64,000 nucleotides of DNA from Eudorina sp. 2006-703-Eu-15. Taxonomy: Eukaryota; Chlorophyta; Chlorophyceae; Chlamydomonadales; Volvocaceae. The stretch lies in the NCBI GenBank assembly GCA_003117195.1, contig BDSI01000005.1, forward strand, positions 1,906,857 through 1,970,856. The letters run 5' to 3'. Every line of letters starts with the position of its first letter. Position 1 is the first letter of the stretch. The notes under the pieces are model-generated. The model was not told the DNA's origin, did not search any database, and saw nothing but the letters and a program-made list of their open reading frames with translations. The position numbers were made by a program, and so were the translations under genes. Of the stretch, positions 34,001 through 45,834 are shown in pieces.

Positions 34001-37000
34001 CATAATGCCTTGTGAACTGCACTGTAATTTCCTGCGGATGGCCACAAAACAAGTTCACAGGAAGCCACGAGTGACTACGACGAAAATTTCAGTAAAAGTA
34101 AAGGAGTAAATTGCGCGTTAGCTTAATGATTACTGAACGCGACGTAAACAATGTGAAGTTTTTACGTGAAGTCAACCATCTGGCTTCGCCTTATCATAAG
34201 TTGGTTTGTTACTAAGTCGAGGCGTTCAACGACCAGATACCTAGCTGCGATATTAATATATACTGCACGTCAGTTTATCGATCCCATAACACTAATATAG
34301 CGACGTCAACTTGGTAGTCGGCCTACCGTGTAACGAGCATTGCCAAAGAATATCCGTATTCAAATTTGCGCCCACCTTTATAGAGCCGCTTCAGCATTGT
34401 GAAGTCCTCAATGCGCCATTCTTTGCGCTTCATCTCTGCCGGAAGGCTGGCGCCCAGCGCCATGAGCACGCCCTGTATATGTAGCAAGCACAGCCGCGGG
34501 ACATAACTGTTCGTCAGGCAGAAACCTTTTGCATGCAGAAGCCACCATCTCTATGCGCAGAAAAAATGTACCAGCACGTAAACATTAGCGCGCATTCGCA
34601 ACTCTGGAAGCAAGGGCACTTCACGACTTGACCCCCGCCCGAACACACCGCCGACTCACAGCGCACAAACCTCGTGTGACCAGACACACTCCCCTGCGTT
34701 GAAAGCTAGCAGGCAGCCCCCTCACACGCAAGCTGCGTCACAAGTAAAAGCCCATCCCCGCGCTGCATACCCCGGCGTCAGCGCCCGACCCGATTCCCAG
34801 CCCCTCGAAATGCTCCCTGCGCCACGTCCCCACATCCGCCTTCCTTCGCGGCCCTACACCCCTTTCTTCCTTGTCAATACATACAGCGAAACTGCAAAAG
34901 AGAAACAAACCGATAACCGCTGATGTTGACATCGGCGGAGACGGCGAACCGTTGACTCAGTCGAAAGTGGTAGAAGCTGACGTATTCAGACAGTGGACGG
35001 CTGACCACGACGCAAACGCCGAAGTAGGGCTGGCGAGAAGAGTAATATCGGTTGAACCCACAGACTGCTCCCTAGCAGGCCCCCGGCCCCTATACACCCC
35101 CTCACCCCCGACCGCCGACGCCCCCCCAAACGCATCCAACCTCCCCCGCAAAATTACAAACCCTACTCGCCCAGCGGCACGCAACCCCGCCCCAAGAGCC
35201 ACTCACCGGCGGCCCGCTGGGCGCCTCAGGCTGCGCCCGGGTGTTGTTGTCGATGGTGCTGTGAGTGCGTCGGATGGCCGCCTGCTTGGGGGACGGCGGC
35301 GCCACCGCACCCCCGCCAGGCGCCGGCGCCGCCGGCACCCCCGCCGCCGGCACCTCGCCGGGTGGCGGCGCCACGGCATGCGCGGCGCCGGCGGCCTGCC
35401 AGGAGTTGGAGCTGTTAGCCCCCCTGGAGTTGGATCCGTTGGCGATCATCAGGTTGAACGCCGACAGTCCCCGGGTCAGCTGCGCGGGCACTGAGCTGTG
35501 CGCGGGCACCCCGCCGACAGCGCCGCCTCCGCCTCCGCCGCCCATCGACAGCATGTGCGACGGGAGCGCGGAGGCGGGCGCAGGCGGCAGCGGCGTCGTC
35601 GGCAGGGACTGCAGCTGCGGCGCGCGGGGCGAGGCCGCGGCGGCCGCCCCCGGGGCTGCGGGCGTCACGGAGCAAGATGAGGAGGACGACAACGGTCGGC
35701 CGGGTTCGGGTCCGGAGCTGCGGCTGGCCACCTTGAGGGGTGCGGCCCGCAGCTGCTGGTGCTGGTGCTGCTGGCCTGGGAGCTGGTGCGTGTGGTGATG
35801 ATAATGGTGGTGGTGGTGGTGCTGCTGTTGCGCCGCGGGCGGAGACGGCTCCTGCAGCGCGGCGGCGGCGGCCGCGGCGGCGTTGAAGGGGCCGAGCGCC
35901 GCCGCGGACACGTCCGAAGACCAGGAGGACAGCGCGGCGTTGCTGGCGAAACCCGACAGGGAGTTCTGGCCCCCGCCGCCGCCCCCGCCGCCGCCACCGT
36001 CCCCTTGGTACCCGTTGCCCGTGGTGATGGTGCTGCTGCTGCTGCTGGAGGACAGCCGCTGGTGCGCCCCAGGCACGCCGGGGGACATGCGCGACGGCGA
36101 AAGCTGCGCGGCGGCGCCGCCGCCGCTGCCGCCGTTGACGAAGGCGGCGCCGCCGCCGTTGGTCATCACCGGGCTGGCGATGGAGTACATGACGTTGCCT
36201 CCGTCGGCGGCGGCGGTGGCGTAATGTGGCGACGGCAGGAGCGCGGGGGAGCCGCTGCCGTTGATGCTGGCGGCCGCGGCGGCCGCGGCGGCGGCGACGG
36301 CGGCGGCGGTTGCGGCGTCGGGGTCGCCCGCGCTGTGACGGCCGTTGCGGATAACGAACTCGACAAGGTGCGCGGGCGGGCGCGGCGGCCCCGGGATGCT
36401 GCCGCTGCTGAGGGGAAGGACGTAGTCACCCTGACCCGCGTCCTGGCGGGTAGGTGGGGCGAGGGAAGTACGAGCGGGAGAGGACGAAGGCCACCTCAGA
36501 GCAATGAATTGAGGTACCTTTGTGGGTTACGCAGGCAGGCAGAACAGGAGTGCGTGACATGCGATGGGCCGACTAACGCCTAGAATTTGCCCGTATGCGT
36601 AAAAATGTTTGTGTAAAAGACAACTGAGCCGCAAAAATATGTGTGTGTGTGTGTGTGTGTGTCGGTTGCCGGGCCCCCCTCACCTGCGACAGCGCCTCGT
36701 CCTCCGGCACCACCACCATACTCGACATCCTGCCCGTGGCCGACACGAAGGAGCTGTTGGAGCTGAGGGGGCCGCGCACGCCGCCGCCGCTGCCGCCGCT
36801 GCCACCGCCCAGGCTGACGCTACCGTTGGTCGCTGCCGCCGCGGGCGTGCCGGGCATGCCCGGAGAGCCGAGCGGCGGGAAGGTGGTGGCGGTGGGACTG
36901 AAGGAGACGGCGCGGCGGAGGCTGGATGCGCGGCCGCTGTTGGCACTGGGGCAGCGGGGCGACGGGGCGCCGCCGTTGGGCGCGGCGGTGGGCGGGACCG

Positions 37001-37523
37001 GGACCGAGCGATTGGTGGTGGGCATGGGGCTGGTGGTGCCGCTGGCGGGAGTGGCGGGGGCGGTGGAGACCGGCGAGTTGGGCACGACGAGGGTGGCGCC
37101 CATGAATCGTCCCCGTGAGCCATTTGCGCCGACAACACTCGGAGAGACAGGGACAGAAGTGGTGGCGCGGCTGCCGTTGGAGCTCGTTGGAGGTCGGTCG
37201 TTGAGGTCGGCCGTGCTTGCACATCGCAATGAAGCCGTTTGGCTGGGCGTTGTGGGCTTTTGAACGGAAGGAGCTGGAGCGCTGCTGTGCGCGCCGAGAA
37301 GTCGACGTAGCTTGCTTCGCAGTTTAGAAACGCCGGTGTCTTCGTTGGCAGAAGCGCTCGTATCTGGCGGGGCCGGTACTAATTTCCCGGTTCTTGCAGG
37401 ACTCGGTAGGGCGCAATGAGCCCGGACTGATGCAGAAGCATCTGCTTGGCATGTATCATTGAACGCCGACTGACTGGAGGCGGAGTCGTGGACTACCAAA
37501 GGGCGAAGCTTGATGTTAGCCAT
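30410..37523 (-). CDS. Aurora-like Ser/Thr protein kinase, complete, twelve exons
   Basis: Exons from the 5' end: 37523-36684, 36442-35207, 34472-34376, 34031-33970, 33648-33614, 33373-33292, 32850-32788, 32240-32112, 31654-31567, 31371-31267, 30908-30790 and 30532-30410, giving 992 residues. Every phase joins. Residues 1-692 are Ser/Pro/Ala/Gly-rich and probably disordered, with His and Ala runs. The kinase domain begins KEWRIEDFTMLKRLYKGNYS and ends RPTVMQLLQHSWIRQNLRAL. Key residues: VVIK Lys745, alpha-C Glu763, HRDIKLEN with Asp841, DFG 861-863, and GTTEYMSPEQ as activation-segment end. All catalytic residues are present, so an active enzyme is expected. RCPFKRHPQDNKERTELHYG after the activation segment recalls, from memory, the Aurora-like (CALK-type) kinases expanded in volvocine algae. 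The substrate is unknown. Several introns hold TG/CA repeats. Confidence 0.88.
30973..31057 (-). repeat. CA tract plus family A head in a kinase intron
   Basis: A (CA)18 run at 30973-31008 is followed by CGCGGCTCAGTTACCTTTTA and CACAC at 31033-31057. Reversed, this is GTGTGTAAAAGGTAACTGAGCCGCG, the subtype also seen at 51676, 36611 and 5588. It lies in the intron between exons 10 and 11. Confidence 0.75.
36532..36562 (+). repeat. Dispersed repeat family B, copy in kinase intron 1
   Basis: GGCAGGCAGAACAGGAGTGC continues GTGACATGC. It is the reverse orientation of the 4625 and 4691 copies and lies between kinase exons 1 and 2. Confidence 0.65.
36611..36662 (+). repeat. Family A repeat with TG tract in kinase intron 1
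   Basis: TGTGTAAAAGACAACTGAGC then CGCAAAAATAT and (GT)n. It matches 51676-51699 except for single-base changes. Confidence 0.75.
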
Positions 37524-37732
37524 ACGCGAGCACCGTTACAGCGGGGCTGCAGCGTGTGCCAAACGAGAGCGCGCTCCTGCATTCAACAATTTAAACTGAA
37601 TGTGAGCGTAATTTGATGTCCAGGCAAGCATCTGGCTATACTCGCTACCCGTAGGGGAGCGACTAGTTCACGAAAGGCCGCCCCTGCCCTACCCGAGTCA
37701 GTGGCGTCAATGAAAATGGCAAGCATCCATAG
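37524..37732. promoter_or_regulatory. 5' flank of the kinase gene
   Basis: About 200 bases of mixed composition upstream of the kinase ATG. On + it leads to the exon-like ORF starting at 37733, so it may separate two divergent units. No core promoter element can be named. Confidence 0.25.
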
Positions 37733-37984
37733 CCTAAGGGGTTCGAAAGATTTGGACGCTTCGTAAGCACTGTGCGCTTAGCCAACTTACTCCCTGACGG
37801 CCTCGTGCCCTCACGATTGGCGAGAACCTTGGAAAAGTATGCAAAGATGCCTACGAGGAACTTAAAGAAAGATGCAGCGACTCCACAGCTGAGTGCAACG
37901 TGCGCTTCTGAGGTCCCCCAGCCGGTTGGTTCCTGCACGTGTTCCTCTCCACTGGCCAAGCCCGACAGGAAAGATAAGCAATGA
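37733..37984 (+). CDS. Exon-like ORF, unknown protein, 83 residues
   Basis: Not recognised. After CCATAG the frame reads PKGFERFGRFVSTVRLANLL, then PDGLVPSRLARTLEKYAKMP and TRNLKKDA, a Cys/Ser-containing stretch, and ends KPDRKDKQ with TGA at 37982-37984. Composition is ordinary and helix-prone, unlike neighbouring shadow ORFs. A consensus donor GTAAGT follows the stop immediately (37985). That could mean an intron in the 3' UTR, or that the stop is a late mutation in a decayed gene. No start codon is seen, so this is an internal or last exon at best. TGTAA motifs follow at 38295 and 38443. Confidence 0.35.
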   Translation, partial: PKGFERFGRFVSTVRLANLLPDGLVPSRLARTLEKYAKMPTRNLKKDAATPQLSATCASEVPQPVGSCTCSSPLAKPDRKDKQ

Positions 37985-38654
37985 GTAAGTGTATGAAAAT
38001 GGTTGTGGCCTGTCGATTGCTCGATGCAAATCATGAAAGCAACTATGAGGTACGGTAGGAAAGAAACGGGCCTGGGGTAAGGCCGATTGTACAATGTGGA
38101 ATTTCAAGCAACTTGAAATTGTGTGTCTCATTGATAGAAAAGTATGATATTCTTCGTCATCACGGCACGGACATCCTAGCTAGAGTAAAAAGTGAGTAAA
38201 CGCATAAATCGAACCCAGATAGCCAGGTTGCGAAGCATCGTGATGGCGTTCGGGGGTCTCTGAGTGGTATTCTATGAAGTTCTTCTCACGGAATGTAAAC
38301 CCAACTATAAAATCGGGCGTTTCGCGCGCCTCCTCAGAAGCCCGGCATCCTTAGAACGGACTCATTCCACGTCCGCCCCGTGAACATCGCCAAATGTGCT
38401 GTGTCAAAGGCATGTATATATATCCCCGTGGTAGAATATCTCTGTAATGACTTCACTGCACCCGCCTTCGTGCAAGGAACGCTGTCCTTTGAACAAAGCG
38501 GGAAATTTTCCCAAGGCATCAACTCTATGTGTCACGTATTCGCATATTTTCATTATGCGCCATCGCAGTGAAACTCCTCCGTCCGTCTGCGAGGAGCGGT
38601 TCCGAACACCCCAGTCAGCAACTTGTCAGGGACTGTCTCTGACTGCCCTACCAG

Positions 38655-38762
38655 TTGAAGGACAAGGACTGGGCGTGTCCTTTCTGCATTTCTTCTAAGC
38701 GCATCGTGCACTTGATACCTTTCCAGTCCACCCTGGCTAAACGTTGTGGGGAGTGCCGTTGA
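38655..38762 (+). CDS. Candidate terminal exon with CxxC...CxxC zinc ribbon
   Basis: After the acceptor-like CTGCCCTACCAG the frame reads LKDKDWACPFCISSKRIVHL, then IPFQSTLAKRCGECR and TGA at 38760-38762. Two CxxC pairs 21 residues apart would suit a small zinc ribbon. Sequence character is strongly protein-like. No matching upstream exon could be joined; the 37733 ORF ends in a stop before its donor. TGTAA occurs at 39364-39368. It may be the last exon of an unrecognised gene or a remnant of a mobile element. Confidence 0.35.
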   Translation: MKDKDWACPFCISSKRIVHLIPFQSTLAKRCGECR

Positions 38763-40537
38763 GTACAAGGCTTGAGTGCAGATGGGAGGAAGGGAAGGAC
38801 GAGGTCATCCTCTCCCAGCGTCGTCGGCAGCCAAGGGAGTCATGTTGCCATGGGTCTTTCACATGAGACGGACTTCCCCGATCCTGCGGGACGGGAGCAC
38901 GGGACCTGTCTACTGCACCCTCTGTGGACGGTAATACGCAGCCCTGCCGGGCAGGTGTCGTACGTTGCATTGGCACGGCCCATGACACGGCCATGCTGGC
39001 TGGCACACGCATGCTGCAAACCAGCCAGGGTTAGACCCCTAGAGAGTCCCCATCACCACTACGTTTTTGCATGCGGGGTGCAGGTGCGCCCGGTTGCGGC
39101 CCATTGTGGGTTGCGGAGATGACATCCCGGTGGTTTCGTCCGGCCGCCGCTGCGGCGGTCCAGCCATTACAGTTTGAAAACAAATGACATGATTTCCTGT
39201 TTGTCATCATGTCATGTGTCATATACACATTCTGCCGTCGCGTTCCCGGCGAGCGGTGCGGCCGTCCGCAACGAGCGGCATTATATGAAGGATCCCGACA
39301 TGACGTACATGACATGAATTCCCCTGTCAAGCACGATGTGATGCGTCAGAGATAAGGCAGCAATGTAAAATCGTGAATAGCCGTGAATAATGTAGTAAAC
39401 AAGAAAAAGAATGTTGGACGTCGAAACCCTGCGCCCGTTCAAGGGCGCAAGACATTGTGCAACTGGCTTAGGTATGTAGCAGAGCAACGGCCAGGACGTT
39501 TGGTATGGGGAAACAAGTTTGTCACGGGCAAAAGCGGTACATAGCGGTACGAGCTAGTCTTGATCAGGTGAGACCATGACGCGTGGACGAAGAATACCCT
39601 TCTAAATACGTGCTAATCACGCGCATTAAGAATTGGTAGCAGATGCGATTGCTCTCGCAGGCATGAAATGGTGATCTTGCGCAGCATACCTGTTTTCGCC
39701 AACGGGCGGGCGGTAAGATGAATTCAGTCTTGGGACGTGTGATAAGACCTGGCTATCCTCTGGTCCATTTCTACCCACCCGTACTTTTGTGATTTGTGAC
39801 GAAGAATGTTTAAGCGCAGCCAGGTGCTGAGATCATCCAGCAACATACATTAACCGTCGGCACAGACACTCGCCGCACCGGCACCATGTATGCGTGTGCG
39901 CAAATGCTGAAGGGCGCTAATTTGCAGAATCCGTTCAACTCTTTGTTCGCTCGTGTGTAGCCGGTTGCGCTTGTTGTTCCTTGTCAATGCTACAGCATCC
40001 CTGGCTCAGTGGCTCCCTGGCAACAGTGGCTCAACAGGCATTGAAAAGTCGGCAGGTTCACACGTTTTCGCTATGAAAGGGCGGCGTGGTTGAGGCTCTG
40101 ACCAGGTTGCAAGGGCTGCCTTGAGACACTGCCGCGTCCTTGCAAACCCGCCAGCACCATGTCCGTACCGGACGTACGTGCCATCGGGCTGTGCGGTCAC
40201 CTACGCCCACAAACCGAGCAACGCGTCCGTTTGAGGAGTTAGTTGGCCCCGTGGGCGGTCTCCAGCCATCTCGTACGATGCTGCCCCAGCCGTAGCGTCG
40301 AGCTATCTGTTTGACTGTACGTGTATGGCACACGACAACCGGTCTAGGCCCTGGCGAAATGCCCTCGCACCCTTCCCCCCGCCGCTCGTTATAACAACAT
40401 TGCATCCCAACCCCCCAACCCCTCCCTCCAACCTTGCCTAGTCCAGTCCGCCACGCCCCGCCAGTCCGCCATGCCCCTCCATCCCTCCATCAGCCTCTGT
40501 CAAACCCCGTCTGTCCGCCTCTCTTTGCGCCTCTTAT
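38763..40537. other. Lower-GC stretch, no supported gene
   Basis: Visibly richer in A+T than the rest of the window, with few tandem repeats. A minus-strand frame at 40008-40200 (TAQPDGTYVRYGHGAGGFAR and onward, after an acceptor-like GGGCGTAG) looks mildly coding-like but has no partners. The last few hundred bases are probably the 3' UTR of the plastid gene. Confidence 0.45.
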
Positions 40538-42001
40538 CTATCTCTCCCCGTACCAATCCCCAGTCGCCGTTCCCGACGCCGCCCCGCCGCCGCCGCCACC
40601 GCCGCCGCCGGGAAACGGCTGCGGTGACCCGCTCCGCTCCGCGCTGCCGCTTGCCGCCCCCGACCGCCCGCTTCGCCAGCCTTCGCCCGCCGCCCCGCCC
40701 AGCTCCGGTCCCGCTCCCGGCCCCAGCCCCGGCCCCGGCCCGAACGCCATCTCGGCTCCACCATCCGCCTCGGTGGGCGCCCCAGCGACCATGCTGGGGC
40801 CCGCAGCCATCCCCATGTCCGCTTGCATCTGCGGTCCCAGCCCCGGTGCTGCTCGCTGCGCCGCGTACGTCCCCGCCTCGTATCCCTGCCCTGACGCTCG
40901 CCCGTCGTCGGCGGGGCCTGGTCCCGGGGCCTGTGGCCCCTGTGGCCCCATCCCAGGGCTGGCGGGTACGTCGTACGTGAACCACTGCGCCTCCGCTGCC
41001 GCCGCCGCCTCGGCCCTCCGCTGCCGCTCCACCGACACGCTGACGGCCACAAACAGGTCGCGGTTGACGTACGGATAGTCGTACAGCCAGAGGCCCGTCT
41101 GCGGCAGGTAGACCTCCCGCACGACCTGGAGTGACGTGGCGCGGCGCAGTTCCGAGGGCCCCCGGCACGGTGTTATATTGCGAGTCGGTTGGAGGTTGGC
41201 AAGGTGAGGTGGTTGGCGGTTTGCGATGTGCGTCGGTTGTGGAGATAAAAGACAAGAACAAATCATTTCATCTTTACTTTCGCACTCTTGCCCATCAGCC
41301 TTGGTGTGCATCCTCTTGATCGGGCGGGGCGCACGTCCGGTGTTGATGGGCACATCCAAAATTAGGCTTCCCCCCCAAAAAAATGAAACGAATGGTTGAC
41401 GCTCCCGCAAACGCGCTCCGCCGCGCATCAGCCTCAGTGCCTTTTTGCCTGCAAACGTCCCCCCGGGTTGGAGAAGCATGGGCACACGGAAACGGGCGGA
41501 CGCGTGGTCGCCGCGCGCGCCCTGGGGCATGCGTGCCACCCCTGTCCCGGGGGCCCTTGGCACACGCCTTGTGTGTGCTGCACACGACCGTCACCACTTA
41601 CCCTCACGGCAACGGCGGCCCTTGCCGCCCCCACCACCCCCACCAGCCTCACACAAACCCTCCCACCTTGAACGACGTGAATCGGCTGTCCCGACTGAGC
41701 ACCAACAGTTCCACGGCGTCGCCCACTCTAATGTTCTCGGATCTGCCGTACGGCGGCAGGGGTAATGTACGGCACACACACCGGGGCCACACAGTTACAC
41801 ACAGATGCCCAAACCGGATGCACCCCTTCATGGCGGCATCCCCTCCTCCAGGAGGTCCCGTCGTTCTGAGATGCCCGACCGCATGACTCCATGTGTTGCG
41901 CCGCCGCCGCTGCCGCCTCCCCTTCCGAGGACCCCGCTGCAAACGCCCTTGCGACCCATAAGGCCCTTCCCTGTACGGCCGGGCACCACGTGCACGACAC
42001 C

Positions 42002-42062
<61 letters not shown>

Positions 42063-45000
42063 GCAGCGGAGAAGGCCCCCTCCCACCCAAGGCTGTAACC
42101 CGCCCGCGCTCCCCTCCCCTCCTCCTCCTCCTCCTGCTCCCCATCCGCGCACCCACCTGAGCTGGTACGGCAGCTCCAGGGACACCCGGGCTCCGCCCGG
42201 CCAGGGGTCCCCCAGCAGCATGGCCACCACGGGCGGCTGCTTGCTCAGCAGCACGCCCCCGATGGCCAGACCATTGATCTGAACGTCCAGGACCTGGGGG
42301 TGGGTCGGGCGCCCCGAGAGCGTGTGTTTAATGAGAGCATGTGCTGAATGAGCGCATGTATCAAATGAGAGCATGTGTGCGAGCGCGCCATGGGTCCGCT
42401 CGGGTGGGCTGCAGGGGAAGCGGGGGGATGGCGGGGGGTCGGGGGCCGGGAAAGGGACAGCAGCGCAGCCATGGGGCGCGTCTCGGCCGTCGGATGGGAG
42501 GACGGGGCCCGCGGGAGTGGCGGAGTGGCGGAGCAGAGGGCGCAAAGGGGGGCCAGGTATGACGCAAGCCAAGCCCAGAACCAACACGGCGCGCTGGGGG
42601 GTGGGTTGCGGGGTATGTCCCGGCAAGCACCCACTGACAGAAGGGGGTGGGTGGGTACAGCCAGCGCCCACTGGCGGGTGGGTACAGCCAGCTGGTGGAC
42701 TGATATGCGGACTGCGCGGACTGCCACACAGCAGCCATCCGGCGGCTGGACGGGCGAGGAGCGGCCACGAGAAGGGCGGCATAGCGGCTGGGTCCAGGGG
42801 AGTCCTGAACAGGCGGCTAGGCAGGTTGAGAATGGCCTACCCGGCACGAAGCCTAGGAAGGTGAACAGCGGGTTGAGGCAGATGTCCGCGGCCGCCGCCG
42901 CCGCCGCCGCCGCTGCGTTCCAGGGCTTTTCGGAGCTGCTGGCGGTGCCGGCGCAAGGAAGGCTAGTGGACCCCGGGGGGTCTCGGCCCCGGCAGCGGAC
43001 TTCGCCGGGGACTGTTTGGCGCCCTTCGAGAATCTCCCCCCCCCCCCCCACACACACACGCCGGCTCAGCTTTTCTCCTTGATAACACACGCCGGCTGTC
43101 CCCCCGTGTGGCTCCCTGCCGGAGAGCACCGCGCCCACCTCCGCGCGCCAGAGTCCCACGCTTGCGAAGGCCTTGGAGTACAGGTCCACGTTGCGCAGCC
43201 CCGCCCGGATCCACGGACTCCACACGGGGTAGAGCAGCGCCGGGCCCGCCAGCACCGCCGCCTTGGACAGCACCACCGACGCGCCGATCGACCCCACGAA
43301 CTGCACGATGCGCCTGCGGTAGTACGGCAGTACGACAGGGCGTGCACGACCGTGTCACAGATGGGGCGCGGGGCTGCTTGCCCGGGGCTGTGACGCGTGG
43401 GGGAGGAGCTGTTCAGAGGGGGGCCCGTCGGCGTGTGTGGAATAACGACCCAGCTGCGGGCGACGGACCCGATGGCAGCCCCGCTGTGGCCGAGGCCACC
43501 GCAGCAATGGCCCCTCAAAACGTGGTGGCAGTGGCAGTGGCAGTGGCAGGGCAGTGGCGCCGCCTCGTCGCCGGCTACACAACCATCACCGGAGCAAGGG
43601 CTGCACGGGTTCCGCCACGTCAACGGGACCCTGCATGCGCCCCTGCGCCCCTGCCTGCCCCCGGGCTACCGTACTCACTCCTGCAGCGTCTTCGGCTGGA
43701 AGAAGTCCACCTGGGTCGACATGGGCGCCAGTGGCAGGATCGTGGACTGCGGGTCGCCACGGAGGGGGCGGGGGGGTTGGGTGAGGTTGGGTGAGGTTGG
43801 GTGAAGTTGGGTGAGGTTGGGTGAGGACAGGTGCGGTGGGTGACGGGCAGGTGTGGTGGCCGGTACGAATGGGAGCACAAGGGAGGGCGACCGCAGGTGT
43901 ACTAGGGGCAGGTGTGCTAGCGGGCAGGTGTACTAGGGGGCATGCGGCGAGGAAGTGACGGGGCAGTGACTCATGGCAGAGGGCGCAGGACGGGGTAAGC
44001 GTCCCAGACACAGCAATCTCACACATCTCACACATCTCACACATCTCACACATGGTACCTCACTGACCCTCACCACCCATCGCCCGCACCATGTGGAGGG
44101 GTCTTCTGCGCTTGCCTTTCCTCGCACCACACCCCATCCAGGGCTGTGTCCATGTCAGGGTTGGTTTTATCATGGATTCATGGTTAAACCCCCATCCACC
44201 CCGTGCATCACCATCACCATCCTCACCACCACCACCACCACTACCACCTCCAAGGCCAGCAGCGCCCCTCCAAGGCTCACCGCGTCCCGCCCGGACAGCA
44301 ACACGATGTCAGACGGCCGCAGCGCATCCGCCGCCGAGGAACGCCGCCCCGACGAGCTCGCGGCGCCGGCCGCCGACGGGCCCGCCCCGAACCGCTCGTC
44401 CTGCGTAAAGCTCGCGCCCGGCCAGCTGCCGTACGACGAGTTGGGCGGCGGCGGGGAGCCGCCGCTGGATGCGCTGGGACCGTTCGCGAACCACCCGGTG
44501 GCGTCGCCGCCATCTGGGTCTGCGCGAGCTGCGCCGCTGGGGGCCGTACCGTCCGTGTAAGGTTCCGTACGCCAGCCATTAGCCGCGGGTCCTCCCCCAC
44601 CAACGCTGCCTGAAGGCACCGCGGTGTCACTCGCGGGAGGTCTGGCGCCGCCACTGCCATCCAGCTCGTCCCAGCCGCTGGAATCTCCGTACGGCAAGCC
44701 GCCCCAGTCCGTGAGCGGGTCCACCTCACCCCAGTCGGAGCCCACAAACGGCCGAGCCTCCTGACCGGGGTGTTGGCTGTGCGCGCCCGCCGCCTCCATT
44801 GGAACATTGCCGGGGTCCTGGGCTAGCGGCGGGGACGGCGCCGGCGCGGAGCCCGCCGCGGAGCCCGCAGCTGCAGCTGCGGACGACGGGCCCCGAGCGG
44901 ACTGAAGCCGCGGATCAACGGCGCCTTGGTTTAGCGGCCCCTCTGGATCTGGGTATCTGTATCCGTTGCCATCGTACGGCGACGATCCATGCGGGTCAGG

Positions 45001-45453
45001 GCCAGCGCCAAGCACATCGACCGGCTGGGTTTCTGGTGGCTGTGGGATTGGCGTTGGCACCGTTTGTGGACCTTGTGGCCAATCATCGGGGCTCGTGCCC
45101 GCATCCGCCCAAGTGACGGGCGTTGGGGCTGCAGCTTGCGTGGTGGATGTCCCATCGGCTGGCGTGTCTGGTGCCCAAGTGCCTGTTTGCAGCTGTTCGC
45201 CGCCGCTCCATGGATACGTCGGCGGCCCGTAGTTCGAATATCCGTCTGGGACGGTGACGTCAACGTTGTCGAGGAGGTTACGATCGACCGGGCGCCGCTG
45301 CGCCGCGACGGTTGCCAGCGGTCGCCCACGGCGTTGTACGTGTTGAGCGCAGAGCACTGAAGGCGATTGTGCATGGGCAACTGGAGGACAAGGAGCAGAG
45401 TTCTTAGTGGAGAACGGACAGCTTCCGGCTTGTTGAAATCCGGTAAGAAACAT
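40538..45453 (-). CDS. Probable plastid-targeted protein of unknown function, six exons
   Basis: Exons from the 5' end: 45453-44281, 43746-43679, 43313-43139, 42293-42157, 41742-41667 and 41125-40538, giving 738 residues with consistent phases. The N-terminus (MFLTGFQQAGSCPFSTKNSA, then Arg/Gln/Ala-rich and no early acidic residues) resembles a chloroplast transit peptide. Residues to about 391 are acidic, Gly/Pro/Ser-rich and probably disordered. The conserved core follows: STQVDFFQPKTLQERIVQFV, ASVVLSKAAVLAGPALLYPV, WSPWIRAGLRNVDLYSKAFA, then SVGLWRAEVLDVQINGLAIG, VGDAVELLVLSRDSRFTSFK and VVREVYLPQTGLWLYDYPYV. The C-terminus is Pro/Gly/Met-rich. The hydrophobic part suggests membrane association. 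I recall similar uncharacterised plant plastid proteins but cannot name the family. It diverges from the codanin gene. Confidence 0.7.
42003..42060. repeat. (CA)29 microsatellite in intron 4 of the plastid gene
   Basis: An uninterrupted CA tract between exons at 41742 and 42157. It yields poly-Cys/Val frames on the opposite strand. Confidence 0.95.
43052..43090 (-). repeat. Family A repeat, subtype AGCTGAGC, reversed
   Basis: CA run, then GCCGGCTCAGCTTTTCTCCT and TGATAACACAC. The reverse complement matches the 13151 copy nearly base for base. It lies in intron 3 of the plastid gene. Confidence 0.75.
43777..43827. repeat. 11-bp minisatellite TTGGGTGAGG/A
   Basis: Five units of GGTTGGGTGAG (one with GAAG) lie in intron 1 of the plastid gene. 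A second short array, CTCACACAT x4, is at 44017-44053 in the same intron. Confidence 0.9.
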
Positions 45454-45834
45454 GGCTGCGATTCAGAACGAAGCGTCAATAGGGTAAGCGCTTTGGAACT
45501 AGCTGATATATCCTTCCATAATTGTCAAGTCAACCATGATAAGAGCTGCGTGTGAGCCTATTGCATCGCGGACGAGATTCTGAGACCTTGGGGCGGCGTC
45601 ACGAACAGGTATACTGATACAGTACGTTTAATATACAAATTGTCATAACGCATATGTGACAAAAATCACACTACTACCTGGTTGATGAGGATGTTCGTCG
45701 TAAAACCGAAAAGTACTTGACCAAAGAAAGGACATAAATGCACATGTAATACTGAAACGAAGGTAGAAGCAATAAAAATGTGTGCAACGAATTGTTGATA
45801 GTTATATTGTGCCACCGCTGGTGGACAATTCAAA
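45454..45834. promoter_or_regulatory. Divergent promoter region, plastid gene and codanin
   Basis: 381 bases separate the two ATGs, which point away from each other. The interval is markedly A/T-richer than its flanks and contains no ORF of note. It must include both 5' UTRs and probably both core promoters. No specific element is recognisable. Confidence 0.5.

Noticed and set aside
42840..42960. Possible exon reading DICLNPLFTFLGFVPG after poly-Ala on the minus strand
   Set aside because: Its phases do not fit either neighbour, and joining exon 3 directly to 42293 gives GLWRAEVLDVQI with correct phase. The sequence is best treated as intronic.
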